Notes: generated by a model not told the origin, from the sequence alone. Positions 8,693 to 17,273 are shown, numbered from the stretch's first letter. The stretch is 64,000 nt of DNA from Verrucomicrobiia bacterium (GCA_026125285.1 JAHCLO010000015.1:90869-154868); one strand, 5' to 3'. Made by a program: numbers and translations.

Positions 8693-10189
8693 ATGGACAG
8701 ACAATGGAATCACGGATGGGTTGTCATGGTGACCCTGATGGTGGGCGCGATGATTGCTGAAAGTGAACGCGTCGCCGCCCAACCGTTGCCGGCGACCAAC
8801 GGCAACTGGACCTACACGTTGCTGCAAGACAGTCAATTGACGGACGACTGCCCGATCTGCGACCGCATTCCCATCGTGGTGCCGCTGCGCGGCAAATTTG
8901 AGTTGCGGTTGCTGGAGGAGAATCCGGTGTTTGCGCGCTACGCGGTGGAGAACCTGGACTTTGTGGCCAGTGAACCATTGCGACCAACCTACAAGGTCAC
9001 CGGCCAAGGCACTTACCAGGTGGGCGGAGAAGTCGCCATGATGCAGGAGATGGTTCTTGAGGTTCAGATAGACAATGGGGACACCAAGACCCTCTGTTAC
9101 CTGACCAACGAAACCGGCCTGGTTCAGCGGCGCTGGCCGATGATGAGCATCCAACTGCATCAGACCAACGGAACCATTGCCCAAGTATATCACCTCGAAC
9201 TGGCGGCCGCACCACTCCATGAGATTTGGTTCTCAACGCAGCACGGTTTTCATTCGGGAACCCTGCCGCCGGTGCCGAGTCAGGTGACGGGCGGCGACCT
9301 CATCTCGTCCGCCGGCCGGCTGGTGAAGCGCAACCATGAACTCACGGCGCGCCTCGGGATAATGCCGGTTGTTCCCGACCTTGGGCTGGATGCGATTGAC
9401 ATTCTTCCCGGCGGCGAAATCGCTTTCTCAATGGCGCAGGGTGAATTCAGCGAAACTCTGGGCCCGCTGCACGAAGGTGACGTGCTGTCGGACCGCGGAA
9501 AAGTCATCCACAGCTACGCAGACTTGATGGGGGCGTTTGGCCCGCAGCCACCGTTGGCAGATTCAGGTCTGGACGCACTGCATCGCGTCAACGAGGAGGA
9601 ATTCTGCTTCTCCATCAAGCAGGACTTCTTTTCCGAGATTTTGGGCCGCGCGATTCACCGGGGCGACCTGCTCTCCAGCCGTGGAGTGATCCTCAAGACG
9701 AACGAGGAACTCCTCGCTCCATTCAATCCGGCCGATCCCAAGAAGGACTATGGCTTGGATGCCGTCTGGGTCTGGCCCAATGGCGAAATCTGGTTCTCCA
9801 CCGAGGAAGGGGTCCATGGACAGCACTTTGAATTCTACGCCCCCGGCGATCTCCTCAGCGATCAAGGCTATGTGGTGTTCCGCAATCTCGAATTGGTGGG
9901 CGCCTTTGCGCCCTTGGAAGACCTGGGGGACTTCGGCCTGGACGCATTGTTCATCGTGAGCGATGCATCGCCTTCTGCGCCCGCGCCACGATTCACCCGC
10001 GTGAACCGCGGGCCCGCGACGGGTGTGATCGAGTTGGAATGGGACGGCGCGGGCCGTGTGTTTCAGGTGAAACGGGCGGGTAATGCCGCCGGACCTTACT
10101 CCCCCTTGAGCGAGATCGTGCCGGACCTGTTCTTCAACGACACCACGTCGTTCCCGCCTCAGTCATTTTACCGATTGCGGCAGTGGTAG
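8693..10189 (+). CDS. Secreted protein with four about 60-residue GLDA repeats, function unknown
   Basis: The 498-residue product has a signal-like N-terminus (VMVTLMVGAMIAESERVAAQ). A domain of about 140 residues with DDCPICDRIP follows, and then four tandem repeats at about residues 176-230, 231-290, 292-352 and 354-413. Each repeat reads roughly as GLDA, a hydrophobic strand, EIWFST or EIAFSM, about 15 variable residues, GDLLSSRG, V-I-K, then N-EL-APF. The pattern suggests a beta-propeller or solenoid. The C-terminus ends like many secreted Verrucomicrobiota proteins (an FQVKRA and FYRLRQW type beta-sandwich tail). I do not recognise a named family and give no function. The start at 8693 was chosen for the export signal. 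It is monocistronic. Confidence 0.75.
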   Translation: MDRQWNHGWVVMVTLMVGAMIAESERVAAQPLPATNGNWTYTLLQDSQLTDDCPICDRIPIVVPLRGKFELRLLEENPVFARYAVENLDFVASEPLRPTYKVTGQGTYQVGGEVAMMQEMVLEVQIDNGDTKTLCYLTNETGLVQRRWPMMSIQLHQTNGTIAQVYHLELAAAPLHEIWFSTQHGFHSGTLPPVPSQVTGGDLISSAGRLVKRNHELTARLGIMPVVPDLGLDAIDILPGGEIAFSMAQGEFSETLGPLHEGDVLSDRGKVIHSYADLMGAFGPQPPLADSGLDALHRVNEEEFCFSIKQDFFSEILGRAIHRGDLLSSRGVILKTNEELLAPFNPADPKKDYGLDAVWVWPNGEIWFSTEEGVHGQHFEFYAPGDLLSDQGYVVFRNLELVGAFAPLEDLGDFGLDALFIVSDASPSAPAPRFTRVNRGPATGVIELEWDGAGRVFQVKRAGNAAGPYSPLSEIVPDLFFNDTTSFPPQSFYRLRQW

Positions 10190-10382
10190 CGCGGTCAGAT
10201 CGAGAATCATCGGCGAGTGTCCGGGTGTTGTCGGGGAGACATCTGGGATAGGACAGTTCCGAGTTCGGATTAACCGGAGAGGGCTCATTTCGACACGAAA
10301 TTCTGGACGTCATTCGCGGACCAACATAGTCTCAACCCAGTTCGGCTCTCAGAACACTGTCAAAGAATAAATCTAACCGTTT

Positions 10383-10688
10383 ATGCTCATTGTCCATGTC
10401 CATGTTCACGTGAAACCGGAATGTGTCGAGGCCTTCAAAGCCGCGTCTCTGGAGAACGCGCGAAATAGTGTCCGCGAGCCGGGCATCGCGCGCTTTGACG
10501 TCGTTCAGCAAGCCGAGGATCCGACGCGCTTTGTGTTGGTCGAGGTTTATCGCACTCCGGACGCGACCACGGCGCACAAAGAAACGAAGCATTATCAAGT
10601 ATGGCGTGATGCCGTCGCGCCCATGATGGCCGAGCCGCGCACGAGCGTGAAGTTTGCGAACGTGTTTCCAGAGGATGCGGGGTGGTAA
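10383..10688 (+). CDS. ABM-domain (antibiotic biosynthesis monooxygenase-like) protein
   Basis: The 101-residue protein has the ABM ferredoxin-like fold pattern: [63 protein letters not shown] and the ending [13 protein letters not shown]. Relatives include YgiN quinol monooxygenase and LsrG (autoinducer-2-phosphate isomerase). The HKET-HY motif is the usual conserved block. In other bacteria this gene type often sits beside iron-containing alcohol dehydrogenases, and one follows here after a palindrome-rich gap. A role in quinone or small-carbonyl metabolism is inferred only from that neighbour. Confidence 0.88.
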   Translation: MLIVHVHVHVKPECVEAFKAASLENARNSVREPGIARFDVVQQAEDPTRFVLVEVYRTPDATTAHKETKHYQVWRDAVAPMMAEPRTSVKFANVFPEDAGW

Positions 10689-10721
10689 TTCTGTCAACGC
10701 TTCACCCTCGCCCCGGCCCTC

Positions 10722-10819
10722 TCCATGAACCGCGACGTAGCGGCGTCTCGGCAGAGCGCCGCCACTCCCACCCCAGCCAGTTGGCGGCGCTCTACCGAGA
10801 CGCCGCTACGCTTCATGGC
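10722..10819. repeat. Long inverted repeat, family C (GTAGCGGCGTCTCGG)
   Basis: The arms start GTAGCGGCGTCTCGG at 10737 and pair with the complement ending at 10809; 28 bp pair with one mismatch and the flanking CCATGAA/TTCATGG also pair. A partial copy of one arm occurs just after ppdK at 38105-38133. Confidence 0.75.
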
Positions 10820-10981
10820 CTCGATGCGCGTCAAATGTTGGAGGTCGAAGCTCTCCATGCACGAGACGCGCTCTGGCAGTGTTGGGTTCAGGTGTTCAAA
10901 GCACAGACTTGGGCTGGGAGATTTCCCTCCATGAGGGAGAGACTTCGCCGAATCCAGATTCGCGCTTCGACTCCCCGAACC

Positions 10982-11052
10982 GTAGCCGCCGACGTGAGGA
11001 GGCGGATTCCCCTGGGCTGCGACGTCGTCCGCCTCCTCACGTCGGCGGCTGC
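10982..11052. repeat. Long inverted repeat, family B (GTAGCCGCCGACGTGAGG)
   Basis: The left arm 10982-11006 and right arm 11028-11052 are complementary over 25 bp with one mismatch around a 21-base loop. A second member lies at 15785-15854 with the same arm start and a different loop. Confidence 0.8.
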
Positions 11053-11074
11053 GAGCGAAGGGTTCCGGGGGGAG

Positions 11075-11198
11075 TTGTCTCGATTTTGAAATCGCGCATG
11101 GCAGCCATGAACCCCGGAGCGCGGGCAGCCTTGTCCGCGAGTTCCGATACCGAGGTTCGCGCGGACAAGGCTGTCCGCGCTCCGAGCAGCGGTTCATG
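11075..11198. repeat. Long inverted repeat, family A (GCGCGGACAAGGCTGTCCGC)
   Basis: An inverted repeat between about 11106 and 11198 has arms that begin ATGAACC/GGTTCAT and carry GCAGCCTTGTCCGCG. The 30 bases before it (TTGTCTCGATTTTGAAATCG and following) are shared with the copy at 20949-21108, so the repeated unit is larger than the palindrome. A third copy ends the window at 63904-63999. Confidence 0.8.
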
Positions 11199-11375
11199 GG
11201 AAGCAAGATTCGTTCGCCAGCTTTCTGCAAATCGAAAAATGGCGATTGTTTTATGGTCTTGAGCAGATTGAAGAAGGTTCGATTGCTGTTCCCTCTCCCG
11301 GCGGGAGAGGGTAAGGGTGAGGGGGAAACGACGCTTGTGAACTCGCAGGCGAGACGCCTGCGCCACTATCGAAAG

Positions 11376-12530
11376 ATGAACTTTGAATTCGCGACAGCCA
11401 CCCGAATCATTTTCGGCGCAGGCATGCTGAAGCAGATCGGCGGCCTGGCGCGCGAATTCGGCAAGCACGCGCTGGTTGTGACCGGAAGAAATCCGGCCCG
11501 CGTCGCGGCTTTGCTTAAGCATCTTGAGGCGAATCGGATTGCCGCAACTCTGTTTGCCGTGGCCGGTGAGCCGACAATTGGTCTCGTGGAGCAGGGGATC
11601 GCCACCGCCCGCGCGGCGGGTTGCGACTTGGTCATCGCTTTCGGCGGCGGCAGCGCGATAGACGCGGGCAAAGCGATCGCGGCCATGCTGACGAACGAGG
11701 GCGAGTTGCTGGATTATTTGGAGGTCATCGGACGCGGTCGCGCGTTGACGAAGCCCTCTGCGCCATTCATCGCGATTCCCACGACGGCGGGCGCAGGAGC
11801 AGAGGTTACCCGCAACGCGGTGCTGGCTTCGCCGGATCACAGATTCAAAGTAAGCCTGCGCAGTCCTTTGATTTTGCCCAAAGTCGCTCTGGTTGATCCT
11901 GAGCTGACGTACGAACTGCCTCCGGCCACTACGGCCACCACCGGTCTGGATGCACTCACGCAACTCATCGAACCATACACCTGTTGCCGCACGAATCCGA
12001 TGGTGGATGCGCTGTGTGTGGAGGGAATCCGCCGCGCGGCACGGTCGTTGCGGACTGCATTTGCCGATGGACAGAATCGCGAAGCCCGCGAAGACATGTG
12101 CGTGGCGAGTTTGTTTGGCGGGTTGGCTTTGGCAAACGCGGGCTTGGGCGCGGTGCATGGCTTTGCCGCGCCGATTGGCGGCATGTTTCCCGCGCCGCAC
12201 GGGGCGGTGTGCGCGGCGCTGTTGCCGCACGTCATGGCCGCGAATCTGCGAGCGTTGCGCGTGCGTTCGCCGGAGCGTGACACGTTGCGGCGTTACGACG
12301 AGATTGCGCGACTGGTGACCGGCAATTCGCCAGCGTACGCGGACGACGGGGTGCGCTGGGTGAGTGATCTGGTTCGCGATTTGCACATTCCGAAGCTGCG
12401 TGAGTATGGCGTACGCACGGAGCACGTCGGCGAGCTGGTGGAGAAGGCCGCCAAAGCCAGCAGCATGAAAGCCAATCCGATCACCTTGACAGCCGACGAA
12501 CTGGCGGAAACCCTGCGCGTCGCCATCTGA
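11376..12530 (+). CDS. Iron-containing alcohol dehydrogenase family protein
   Basis: The 384-residue protein has the group III alcohol dehydrogenase layout. The N-terminal half binds NAD(P) through GGGSAIDAGK (residues 90-99) and PTTAGAGAEVT. The C-terminal helical half binds metal, with Asp192 and the pair His261/His275 in GAVHGFAAPIG and APHGAVCA. The position that is usually the second ligand (DALTH in FucO-type enzymes) is Gln196 here (DALTQ), so metal binding may be altered; this variant occurs in some subfamilies. The alcohol or aldehyde substrate cannot be told. The start at 11376 gives the classic MNFEFATATRIIFG opening. It overlaps the next gene by ATGA, indicating translational coupling. 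Confidence 0.9.
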   Translation: MNFEFATATRIIFGAGMLKQIGGLAREFGKHALVVTGRNPARVAALLKHLEANRIAATLFAVAGEPTIGLVEQGIATARAAGCDLVIAFGGGSAIDAGKAIAAMLTNEGELLDYLEVIGRGRALTKPSAPFIAIPTTAGAGAEVTRNAVLASPDHRFKVSLRSPLILPKVALVDPELTYELPPATTATTGLDALTQLIEPYTCCRTNPMVDALCVEGIRRAARSLRTAFADGQNREAREDMCVASLFGGLALANAGLGAVHGFAAPIGGMFPAPHGAVCAALLPHVMAANLRALRVRSPERDTLRRYDEIARLVTGNSPAYADDGVRWVSDLVRDLHIPKLREYGVRTEHVGELVEKAAKASSMKANPITLTADELAETLRVAI

Positions 12531-13228
12531 TGAACGACGCCCGGCCCAACTCGCTCAAACGATTCTCACCCACGGTGATTGCGCTGGTTCTGGCGAACTT
12601 GATTCCGCTTTACGGCGTGCTGGCGTTGGGCTGGGAGGTGTTCCCGCTGATGCTGTTGTTCTGGCTGGAGAATGTCATCATCGGGGTGTTCAACGTACTC
12701 AGGATGCTGCTGGCGGAACTGCAAAAGCCGGAGGCGTGGTTCGGCAAACTGTTTCTGGTACCGTTTTTCTGCGTGCATTATGGAATGTTCACGTTCGTGC
12801 ATGGCGTGTTTGTGGTCGGTCTGTTTGGCGGCCAATTTCGGGCGGGCGCCGGTTTTCCATCACTGGCGATGTTTCAGAAGCTGATCACGGAGCAGCACCT
12901 GGGCATCGCCGTGCTGGCGCTGGTGGTGAGTCACGCGTTCTCCTTTGCCTGGAATTATCTCTGGCGCGGTGAGTATCGCACGGTTTCCCTCCAAACGCTG
13001 ATGGCGCGGCCCTATGCACGCGTCGTCGTGCTGCATCTGGCTTTGCTGGGCAGCGGCTTCCTGCTGGTCGCGTTGAAATCCCCCGTGGTGGGCCTGGTGC
13101 TGCTGGTGTTGTTCAAGATCGGGCTGGATGTGAGTTCGCACCTGAAGGAGCACGTGCGTCTGACAGATACCACTGCCACCACCACAGTCAGCCAAGCAAT
13201 ACGAGGAGAATCATCTCCACGATCGTAG
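12530..13228 (+). CDS. DUF6498-like multi-pass membrane protein
   Basis: The 232-residue protein starts inside the stop codon of the alcohol dehydrogenase (ATGA overlap). It has about six hydrophobic segments: VIALVLANLIPLYGVLALG, PLMLLFWLENVIIGVFNVLR, FFCVHYGMFTFVHGVFVVG, LGIAVLALVVSHAFSFAWN, VVVLHLALLGSGFLLVALK and VVGLVLLVLFKIGLDVSSH. The FWLENVIIGVFNVLRM and VHYGMFTFVHG motifs match DUF6498 proteins. The last conserved motif, LFKIGLDVSSHLKEH, fits the family C-terminus. Function is unknown; coupling to the dehydrogenase hints at a shared process at the inner membrane. Confidence 0.75.
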   Translation: MNDARPNSLKRFSPTVIALVLANLIPLYGVLALGWEVFPLMLLFWLENVIIGVFNVLRMLLAELQKPEAWFGKLFLVPFFCVHYGMFTFVHGVFVVGLFGGQFRAGAGFPSLAMFQKLITEQHLGIAVLALVVSHAFSFAWNYLWRGEYRTVSLQTLMARPYARVVVLHLALLGSGFLLVALKSPVVGLVLLVLFKIGLDVSSHLKEHVRLTDTTATTTVSQAIRGESSPRS

Positions 13229-13387
13229 TCACAATCGTCACTGGAATGCCGAACTTTGCGCAGTTGCAGGAATCATGATGCGAACGCGCAGATGCAAACC
13301 GACGGTGAACGCGCCGACAAGCGCAAAAGGGAAGCAGGAGATTCCCCTTCCCGTGAGGGTATGCACGTCTTAGACTGCTCCGGGCTT

Positions 13388-14164
13388 ATGAAGAATCGCG
13401 CTTTGCTGGGATTACTGGTCGGTTCATTGGTGTTCAATCTCGCCGCTTCAGCGCAAACCAATCAGGCGTTTCTCCCGCCGGCGCCTGAGGGCACACAATG
13501 GAAACTCGTTTGGCACGATGAGTTCGATGGCGCGCAACTGGACGAAACCAAATGGAATCGTTTGGGGGACTGGAAGCGGCGCGACGGTTTTTGGGTGAAA
13601 GCGGATGCTTATCTGAGCGGACGAGGCAGTCTCCTCTTGCGTACCACAAAGGATGGTGACCGCTTTACCTGCGGCGCAGTGAACACGAAGGGGAAGTTCG
13701 AGCACGCGTTCGGTTACTTCGAGGCGCGCTGCCAGATGCCGACGCAGCCGGGCCACTGGCCGGCGTTCTGGCTCATGTGCGACGGCGTCGGCAAAGTTGG
13801 CAACAACGGTCGTGATGGCACGGAGATAGATATCATGGAGATGCCGTGGCGTGACGGGCGGTTGACGGTCAATCTGCACTGGGACGGCTACGGCAAGGAC
13901 CACAAATCGGCAGGCCACAAATTCACCCGCCCCGAAGTCTTGGAGGGTTTCCACACCTACGGTCTGCTCTGGCTGCCGGACGAGTACGTGTTTTATGTGG
14001 ATGGCGAGGAAGTCTGGCGCAGCCGGGCGGGCGGCGTTTCGCAAGTGCCCGAATTCATCAAGCTCACCAACGAAATCGGCTCGTGGGCCGGCGACATCAA
14101 GGCGGCCGCATTGCCCGATTATTTCGAGGTGGATTACGTGCGGGTTTACGAACTGGTGGATTGA
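13388..14164 (+). CDS. Secreted glycoside hydrolase family 16 protein
   Basis: The 258-residue protein has a signal peptide (MKNRALLGLLVGSLVFNLAASA). The GH16 jelly roll starts at KLVWHDEFDG. The catalytic motif is seen as E146-I-D148-I-M-E151 in GTEIDIMEMPW, with the nucleophile and acid/base glutamates in place. WPAFWLM and FHTYGLLWLPDEYVFYVDG are further family landmarks. GH16 enzymes hydrolyse beta-1,3/1,4-glucans, laminarin, agar, carrageenan or similar; the substrate cannot be fixed from motifs alone. No carbohydrate-binding module or PEP-CTERM tail is present, so it is probably a free periplasmic or secreted enzyme. The start was chosen for the signal peptide. Confidence 0.92.
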   Translation: MKNRALLGLLVGSLVFNLAASAQTNQAFLPPAPEGTQWKLVWHDEFDGAQLDETKWNRLGDWKRRDGFWVKADAYLSGRGSLLLRTTKDGDRFTCGAVNTKGKFEHAFGYFEARCQMPTQPGHWPAFWLMCDGVGKVGNNGRDGTEIDIMEMPWRDGRLTVNLHWDGYGKDHKSAGHKFTRPEVLEGFHTYGLLWLPDEYVFYVDGEEVWRSRAGGVSQVPEFIKLTNEIGSWAGDIKAAALPDYFEVDYVRVYELVD

Positions 14165-14212
14165 CGTCTTGCGGCCCAGGGGTCCGGTTGTGGTTCGGTT
14201 ACGCCGCATGTA

Positions 14213-15673
14213 TCACTCATTGTGCGGAATCTTGATCGTGCTGCCGCCGATGAATTCGCGGATCACTGCGTCGCCCGGAATGAGATCGTAACTCGCGACT
14301 TGCTCTTGGCTAAGACCCGCCACGGATTCCAGCAGTGCCTTCACGCGATCGTAGCGGACGCGCGCATCCAGGAAACCGGCGTACGGCTCAAACTCCTCGG
14401 GCTTGGGCAACAAACTGTCTGAACCGGAGAAGAACCCTTTCAATGCCGGCAGATCGAAAGGGAATCCACCGTTGACGCTGTGGTCGGCCAGGCCCATCAG
14501 GGGGATAATGCTGAAAAGTTCCCCGGCGCGGACATAATGCCAATGGAGAATCGTATGCAGGGTGCCGTGGTTACGATGGCGCGCGTCCCGCAGCATCCGC
14601 CGGATCAGCCGCACATCCGTAAACGTCGTCAAGCGGTCTGCACTGCCATCGCCCTCGTAAAGCACGTTTTGGGTTTCGATGTAGAGTCGGAACTGCGTGG
14701 ACGGAGGAATCCACTCCGTAATTGGCGGATACAACCCATGCAGACAATCCAGCAGGAGAACTTGATCCTTTTCCAGTTTGATGGGCTTGGTGCCGGTGCG
14801 CCGGCCTTCCTTGAAACTGTAAACCGGTTTTTCGATGGTCCGGCCTTCGAGCAATTCGCGCAGGTGCGCGTTGAGCAGTTGAATGTCCAGTGCCTCGGGG
14901 GTTTCGTAGTTGCGATCGTTGATCCAGTCGGTCGGATGCTCCACCAGCGACCAGAAATAGTCGTCCAGGTTCAGCATCAGGAACCGCAGACCGTGCTTCT
15001 CCAGTCGGTCGGTGAGTTTGACGGTGGTGGTGGTCTTGCCGGAGCAACTCGGGCCGCTGACCCACATCATGCGCAAAGGATCCCCAGCGTTGAGTCGCGC
15101 CAGAACCTTCTGCGCCGCTTCGTCCAGGGATGCTTCGTAAAGCGCCAGCGACGCGTCCACGAGACGTTTGAGACTGCCGCTGCGCACGGCCTCGTTCAGG
15201 CCGGCCACGGTATGAACGCCGTGCGCTTCGTTCCAGGCCAACGTTTGCCGCATGGCTTCCTGCGGGAAGCCGTTGCCGGCGAATTTTTCCGGCGGAATGG
15301 CCCCCTCGCGCAACCAGTGGCGTCCCCAGCGATAACATTCGTAGGCATCGGCGGTGAACTGAAAGCCGAAGCTGCGCAACGCGTGCAGCACTTCATCCTG
15401 AATCGTCTCGATGGTGGGCGGGAAGTTGGCGATGAGATGGTGCGGCTCAGAATTCAGACAGACCACCACGGCATCGGCCAGAAACGACGCGATGCGAGCG
15501 TCATTGCCGTAAGCCTCGAAAATCTTCTCATTCACCCCGGGCAGAAAATCGCGCCGGAAACCGCCGATGGAATCCGCCGCGCGAAGGATGGCGCGGCAGA
15601 TGCGCGTCTCATCGAAGCGCACCAGCGCCCGGTTGCGTTTCTGGACTTTGACAATGCGATTTTGAACAGCCAT
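14213..15673 (-). CDS. ATP-cone / uridine kinase-like (nucleoside kinase) fusion protein
   Basis: The 486-residue protein begins with an ATP-cone-like regulatory domain (residues about 5-100: VQKRNRALVRFDETRICRAI and following). After a linker comes a P-loop kinase with Walker A GPSCSGKT at residues 207-214 (VSGPSCSGKTTTTVKL), then LNLDDYFW, ETPEALDIQLLNAHL and LLLDCLHGLYP, as in uridine kinase/phosphoribulokinase-type enzymes. The DDYF motif and the lid-like VRLIRRMLRDARHR segment support nucleoside or sugar kinase activity. ATP-cones normally sense adenine nucleotides in ribonucleotide reductase and NrdR; their fusion to a kinase would make the kinase nucleotide-responsive. Start 15673 is the first ATG at the ATP-cone domain. 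It lies downstream of the 469-residue orphan on the same strand, separated by palindrome B. Confidence 0.78.
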   Translation of the reverse strand: MAVQNRIVKVQKRNRALVRFDETRICRAILRAADSIGGFRRDFLPGVNEKIFEAYGNDARIASFLADAVVVCLNSEPHHLIANFPPTIETIQDEVLHALRSFGFQFTADAYECYRWGRHWLREGAIPPEKFAGNGFPQEAMRQTLAWNEAHGVHTVAGLNEAVRSGSLKRLVDASLALYEASLDEAAQKVLARLNAGDPLRMMWVSGPSCSGKTTTTVKLTDRLEKHGLRFLMLNLDDYFWSLVEHPTDWINDRNYETPEALDIQLLNAHLRELLEGRTIEKPVYSFKEGRRTGTKPIKLEKDQVLLLDCLHGLYPPITEWIPPSTQFRLYIETQNVLYEGDGSADRLTTFTDVRLIRRMLRDARHRNHGTLHTILHWHYVRAGELFSIIPLMGLADHSVNGGFPFDLPALKGFFSGSDSLLPKPEEFEPYAGFLDARVRYDRVKALLESVAGLSQEQVASYDLIPGDAVIREFIGGSTIKIPHNE

Positions 15674-15784
15674 CGGTGCGGACTCTACCGGCATGCCCCG
15701 CCTTCGGAAAGGTCGCAATGCGATGCGGCCGGAACGGACCTCCAAGCTGGATGAAGCGGCGTTGTTGAGAATTTCGGGACCGGC

Positions 15785-15854
15785 TGTAGCCGCCGACGTG
15801 AGGCGGCGGATCATTGGAGCGACTGAGTGCTGCGGCCTCACGTCAGCGGCTACA
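15785..15854. repeat. Long inverted repeat, family B, second copy
   Basis: Arms TGTAGCCGCCGACGTGAGGC (15785-15804) and its near-perfect complement (15835-15854) differ at one pair. The copy lies between two same-strand genes where it could fold in the transcript, as the family member at 10982 would not. Confidence 0.8.
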
Positions 15855-15863
15855 ATCGCTGGT

Positions 15864-17273
15864 TTACGCAGCCTTCGCGTGATTGGCTGCCTGCTTGCGC
15901 GGGTCCGTTGCGGAGATGATGGCACTGACGGCCTGCTGATTGAACCCTTTGAAACCACCGTGCCGCTGCAGATTCTCCAAGTGGCTGCCAATAGCGCCGT
16001 CGCGCACGAATTGTTCGCCCTGCTCGTGCGTGAGCAACCCGGCGCTCACCAGACGCTCCACGCGCTCGCGGTTCACGGGCCAGCGTTCGCCTTCGGTAAA
16101 CGCTTGCCGCAGAAACGCGAAATCCGAGAACGGCTTCATGGTGTTCACGCCCTCCTGCTGCAACTGCGCGCGCAACGAAGCGAAATCGAAGCGCGCCTCC
16201 AGATGATGCATGCCCGCGTCCAGGAAACTTTCCCCGTGCAACCCGACCCAGAAGCCCACCGTTCCAAGTGACTTTATTCGCGGCAGCCTCCTGATCGAGA
16301 AATCAAGCTCCGTTTCCTCCGGCGTCAAATCCACGTCCGCAAACACCACGATGCCGGTGACCGGTTGTTCCAGGACCTGCGCGCCCCAACCGGCTTCCGC
16401 GCCCGCGTAAAACCGTTCGCGTCTCTGGAAACCCAGTTTCAGAAGAAACTTGATCAAATCCGCGAAGTGCTCGCGCGAGCAGCGGAACGTGTGATGATCG
16501 TGATTGCCCCAGCCGAGGCCGAGCGCGTCCTGGCGGAACTTCTGGATGCGCGCCGCCCGATTGCGACTCTCCCAATACGCGCGCTCTGCCTCGAAGAACA
16601 AGTGGCAGGCAACGTCGCAGTCCACGAGCATCAAGGCGCGGTTCAAAATCCGATTGGCCGCTACAAACCCCTCGCTGTCCTTGGCAAAATGCCGCGGGCG
16701 TGTGGCAAACAGCTCCCTGGCCTTGATGATTGCCTCCAGTTCGCCGCGCTTCAATCTGGCCGAAACGAATCCCCGATAAGCGCGGCGCTCCACGGCCTGC
16801 AATTCCGTGCCGTTCTCCTGTGCGACCACGACGCGGCGATAACGTGAGCGCGGTTCGCCCTCCGGTTCGGCCCGCAAATCATGCCGCGCGATCAAGTCCG
16901 CTACGAACTCGGGTTTGACGGCGAGCACGGACGGGCCTCTTCTGGCTTTGCGCAATAAGACCCGAGGCAACGTCGCCCGTGGATGCTCCAGAACAGTCTC
17001 TCTGCCCGCGGTTTCACACTTGGAGTCACGAGCGAAGCCGGCCGCGGACAATTCGGTTTCCTCGTCTGGCGAAACGACCAAATGATCCACCCACTCGAAG
17101 AAATCCGTGCCGGTCTCGTCGCGCATCCGCCGGGCCAACTCGCGGGCGAAGCTGTTCCGTTCAAGAAACCACTCGATCCGGTGGCGGAGCAAGTGTTCGG
17201 CCGCGAAAGCCAGCGGCCAGTCGAAGCACTTTGGCGCGGTGGCTCGCAAAGCGCGTTTGCTCAGTTGATCCAC
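15864..17273 (-). CDS. Uncharacterised 469-residue protein with His-rich motifs
   Basis: I do not recognise a named family. The protein is soluble, charged and has no signal peptide. Residues about 1-70 look helical (LLRHRIEWFLERNSFARELARRM). A central segment reads GWGNHDHHTFRCSREHF, followed by LLKLGFQRRERFYAG and WGAQVLEQP, then VVFADVDLTPEE. That spacing of a His cluster, an LGF helix end and a strand resembles one module of the vicinal-oxygen-chelate (VOC) fold. A second possible metal motif is GLHGESFLDAGMHHLEARFDF. A VOC-type metalloenzyme is therefore a hypothesis only. The frame opens with GTG at 17273; an internal Met47 is the alternative start. It precedes the nucleoside kinase gene on the same strand. 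Confidence 0.6.
   Translation of the reverse strand: MDQLSKRALRATAPKCFDWPLAFAAEHLLRHRIEWFLERNSFARELARRMRDETGTDFFEWVDHLVVSPDEETELSAAGFARDSKCETAGRETVLEHPRATLPRVLLRKARRGPSVLAVKPEFVADLIARHDLRAEPEGEPRSRYRRVVVAQENGTELQAVERRAYRGFVSARLKRGELEAIIKARELFATRPRHFAKDSEGFVAANRILNRALMLVDCDVACHLFFEAERAYWESRNRAARIQKFRQDALGLGWGNHDHHTFRCSREHFADLIKFLLKLGFQRRERFYAGAEAGWGAQVLEQPVTGIVVFADVDLTPEETELDFSIRRLPRIKSLGTVGFWVGLHGESFLDAGMHHLEARFDFASLRAQLQQEGVNTMKPFSDFAFLRQAFTEGERWPVNRERVERLVSAGLLTHEQGEQFVRDGAIGSHLENLQRHGGFKGFNQQAVSAIISATDPRKQAANHAKAA

Larger units (their letters stand above)
10689..11375. repeat. Intergenic block made of stacked palindromes
   Basis: Nearly 690 bases without a gene separate the ABM gene from the alcohol dehydrogenase. 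The block holds three long inverted repeats (annotated separately at 10722-10819, 10982-11052 and 11075-11198) and two short ones. The short ones are a perfect CCCTCTCCC/GGGAGAGGG hairpin at 11291-11311 and a CAGGCG/CGCCTG hairpin near 11346-11360. Members of the same families occur elsewhere in the window, so this looks like a hot spot of palindromic element insertion rather than a decayed gene. Small reading frames that cross it mirror each other on both strands and are artefacts of the palindromes. Confidence 0.7.

Noticed and set aside
10722..11198. CRISPR array
   Set aside because: The repeats are single long palindromes with different sequences and no regular spacers. No cas gene is in the window.
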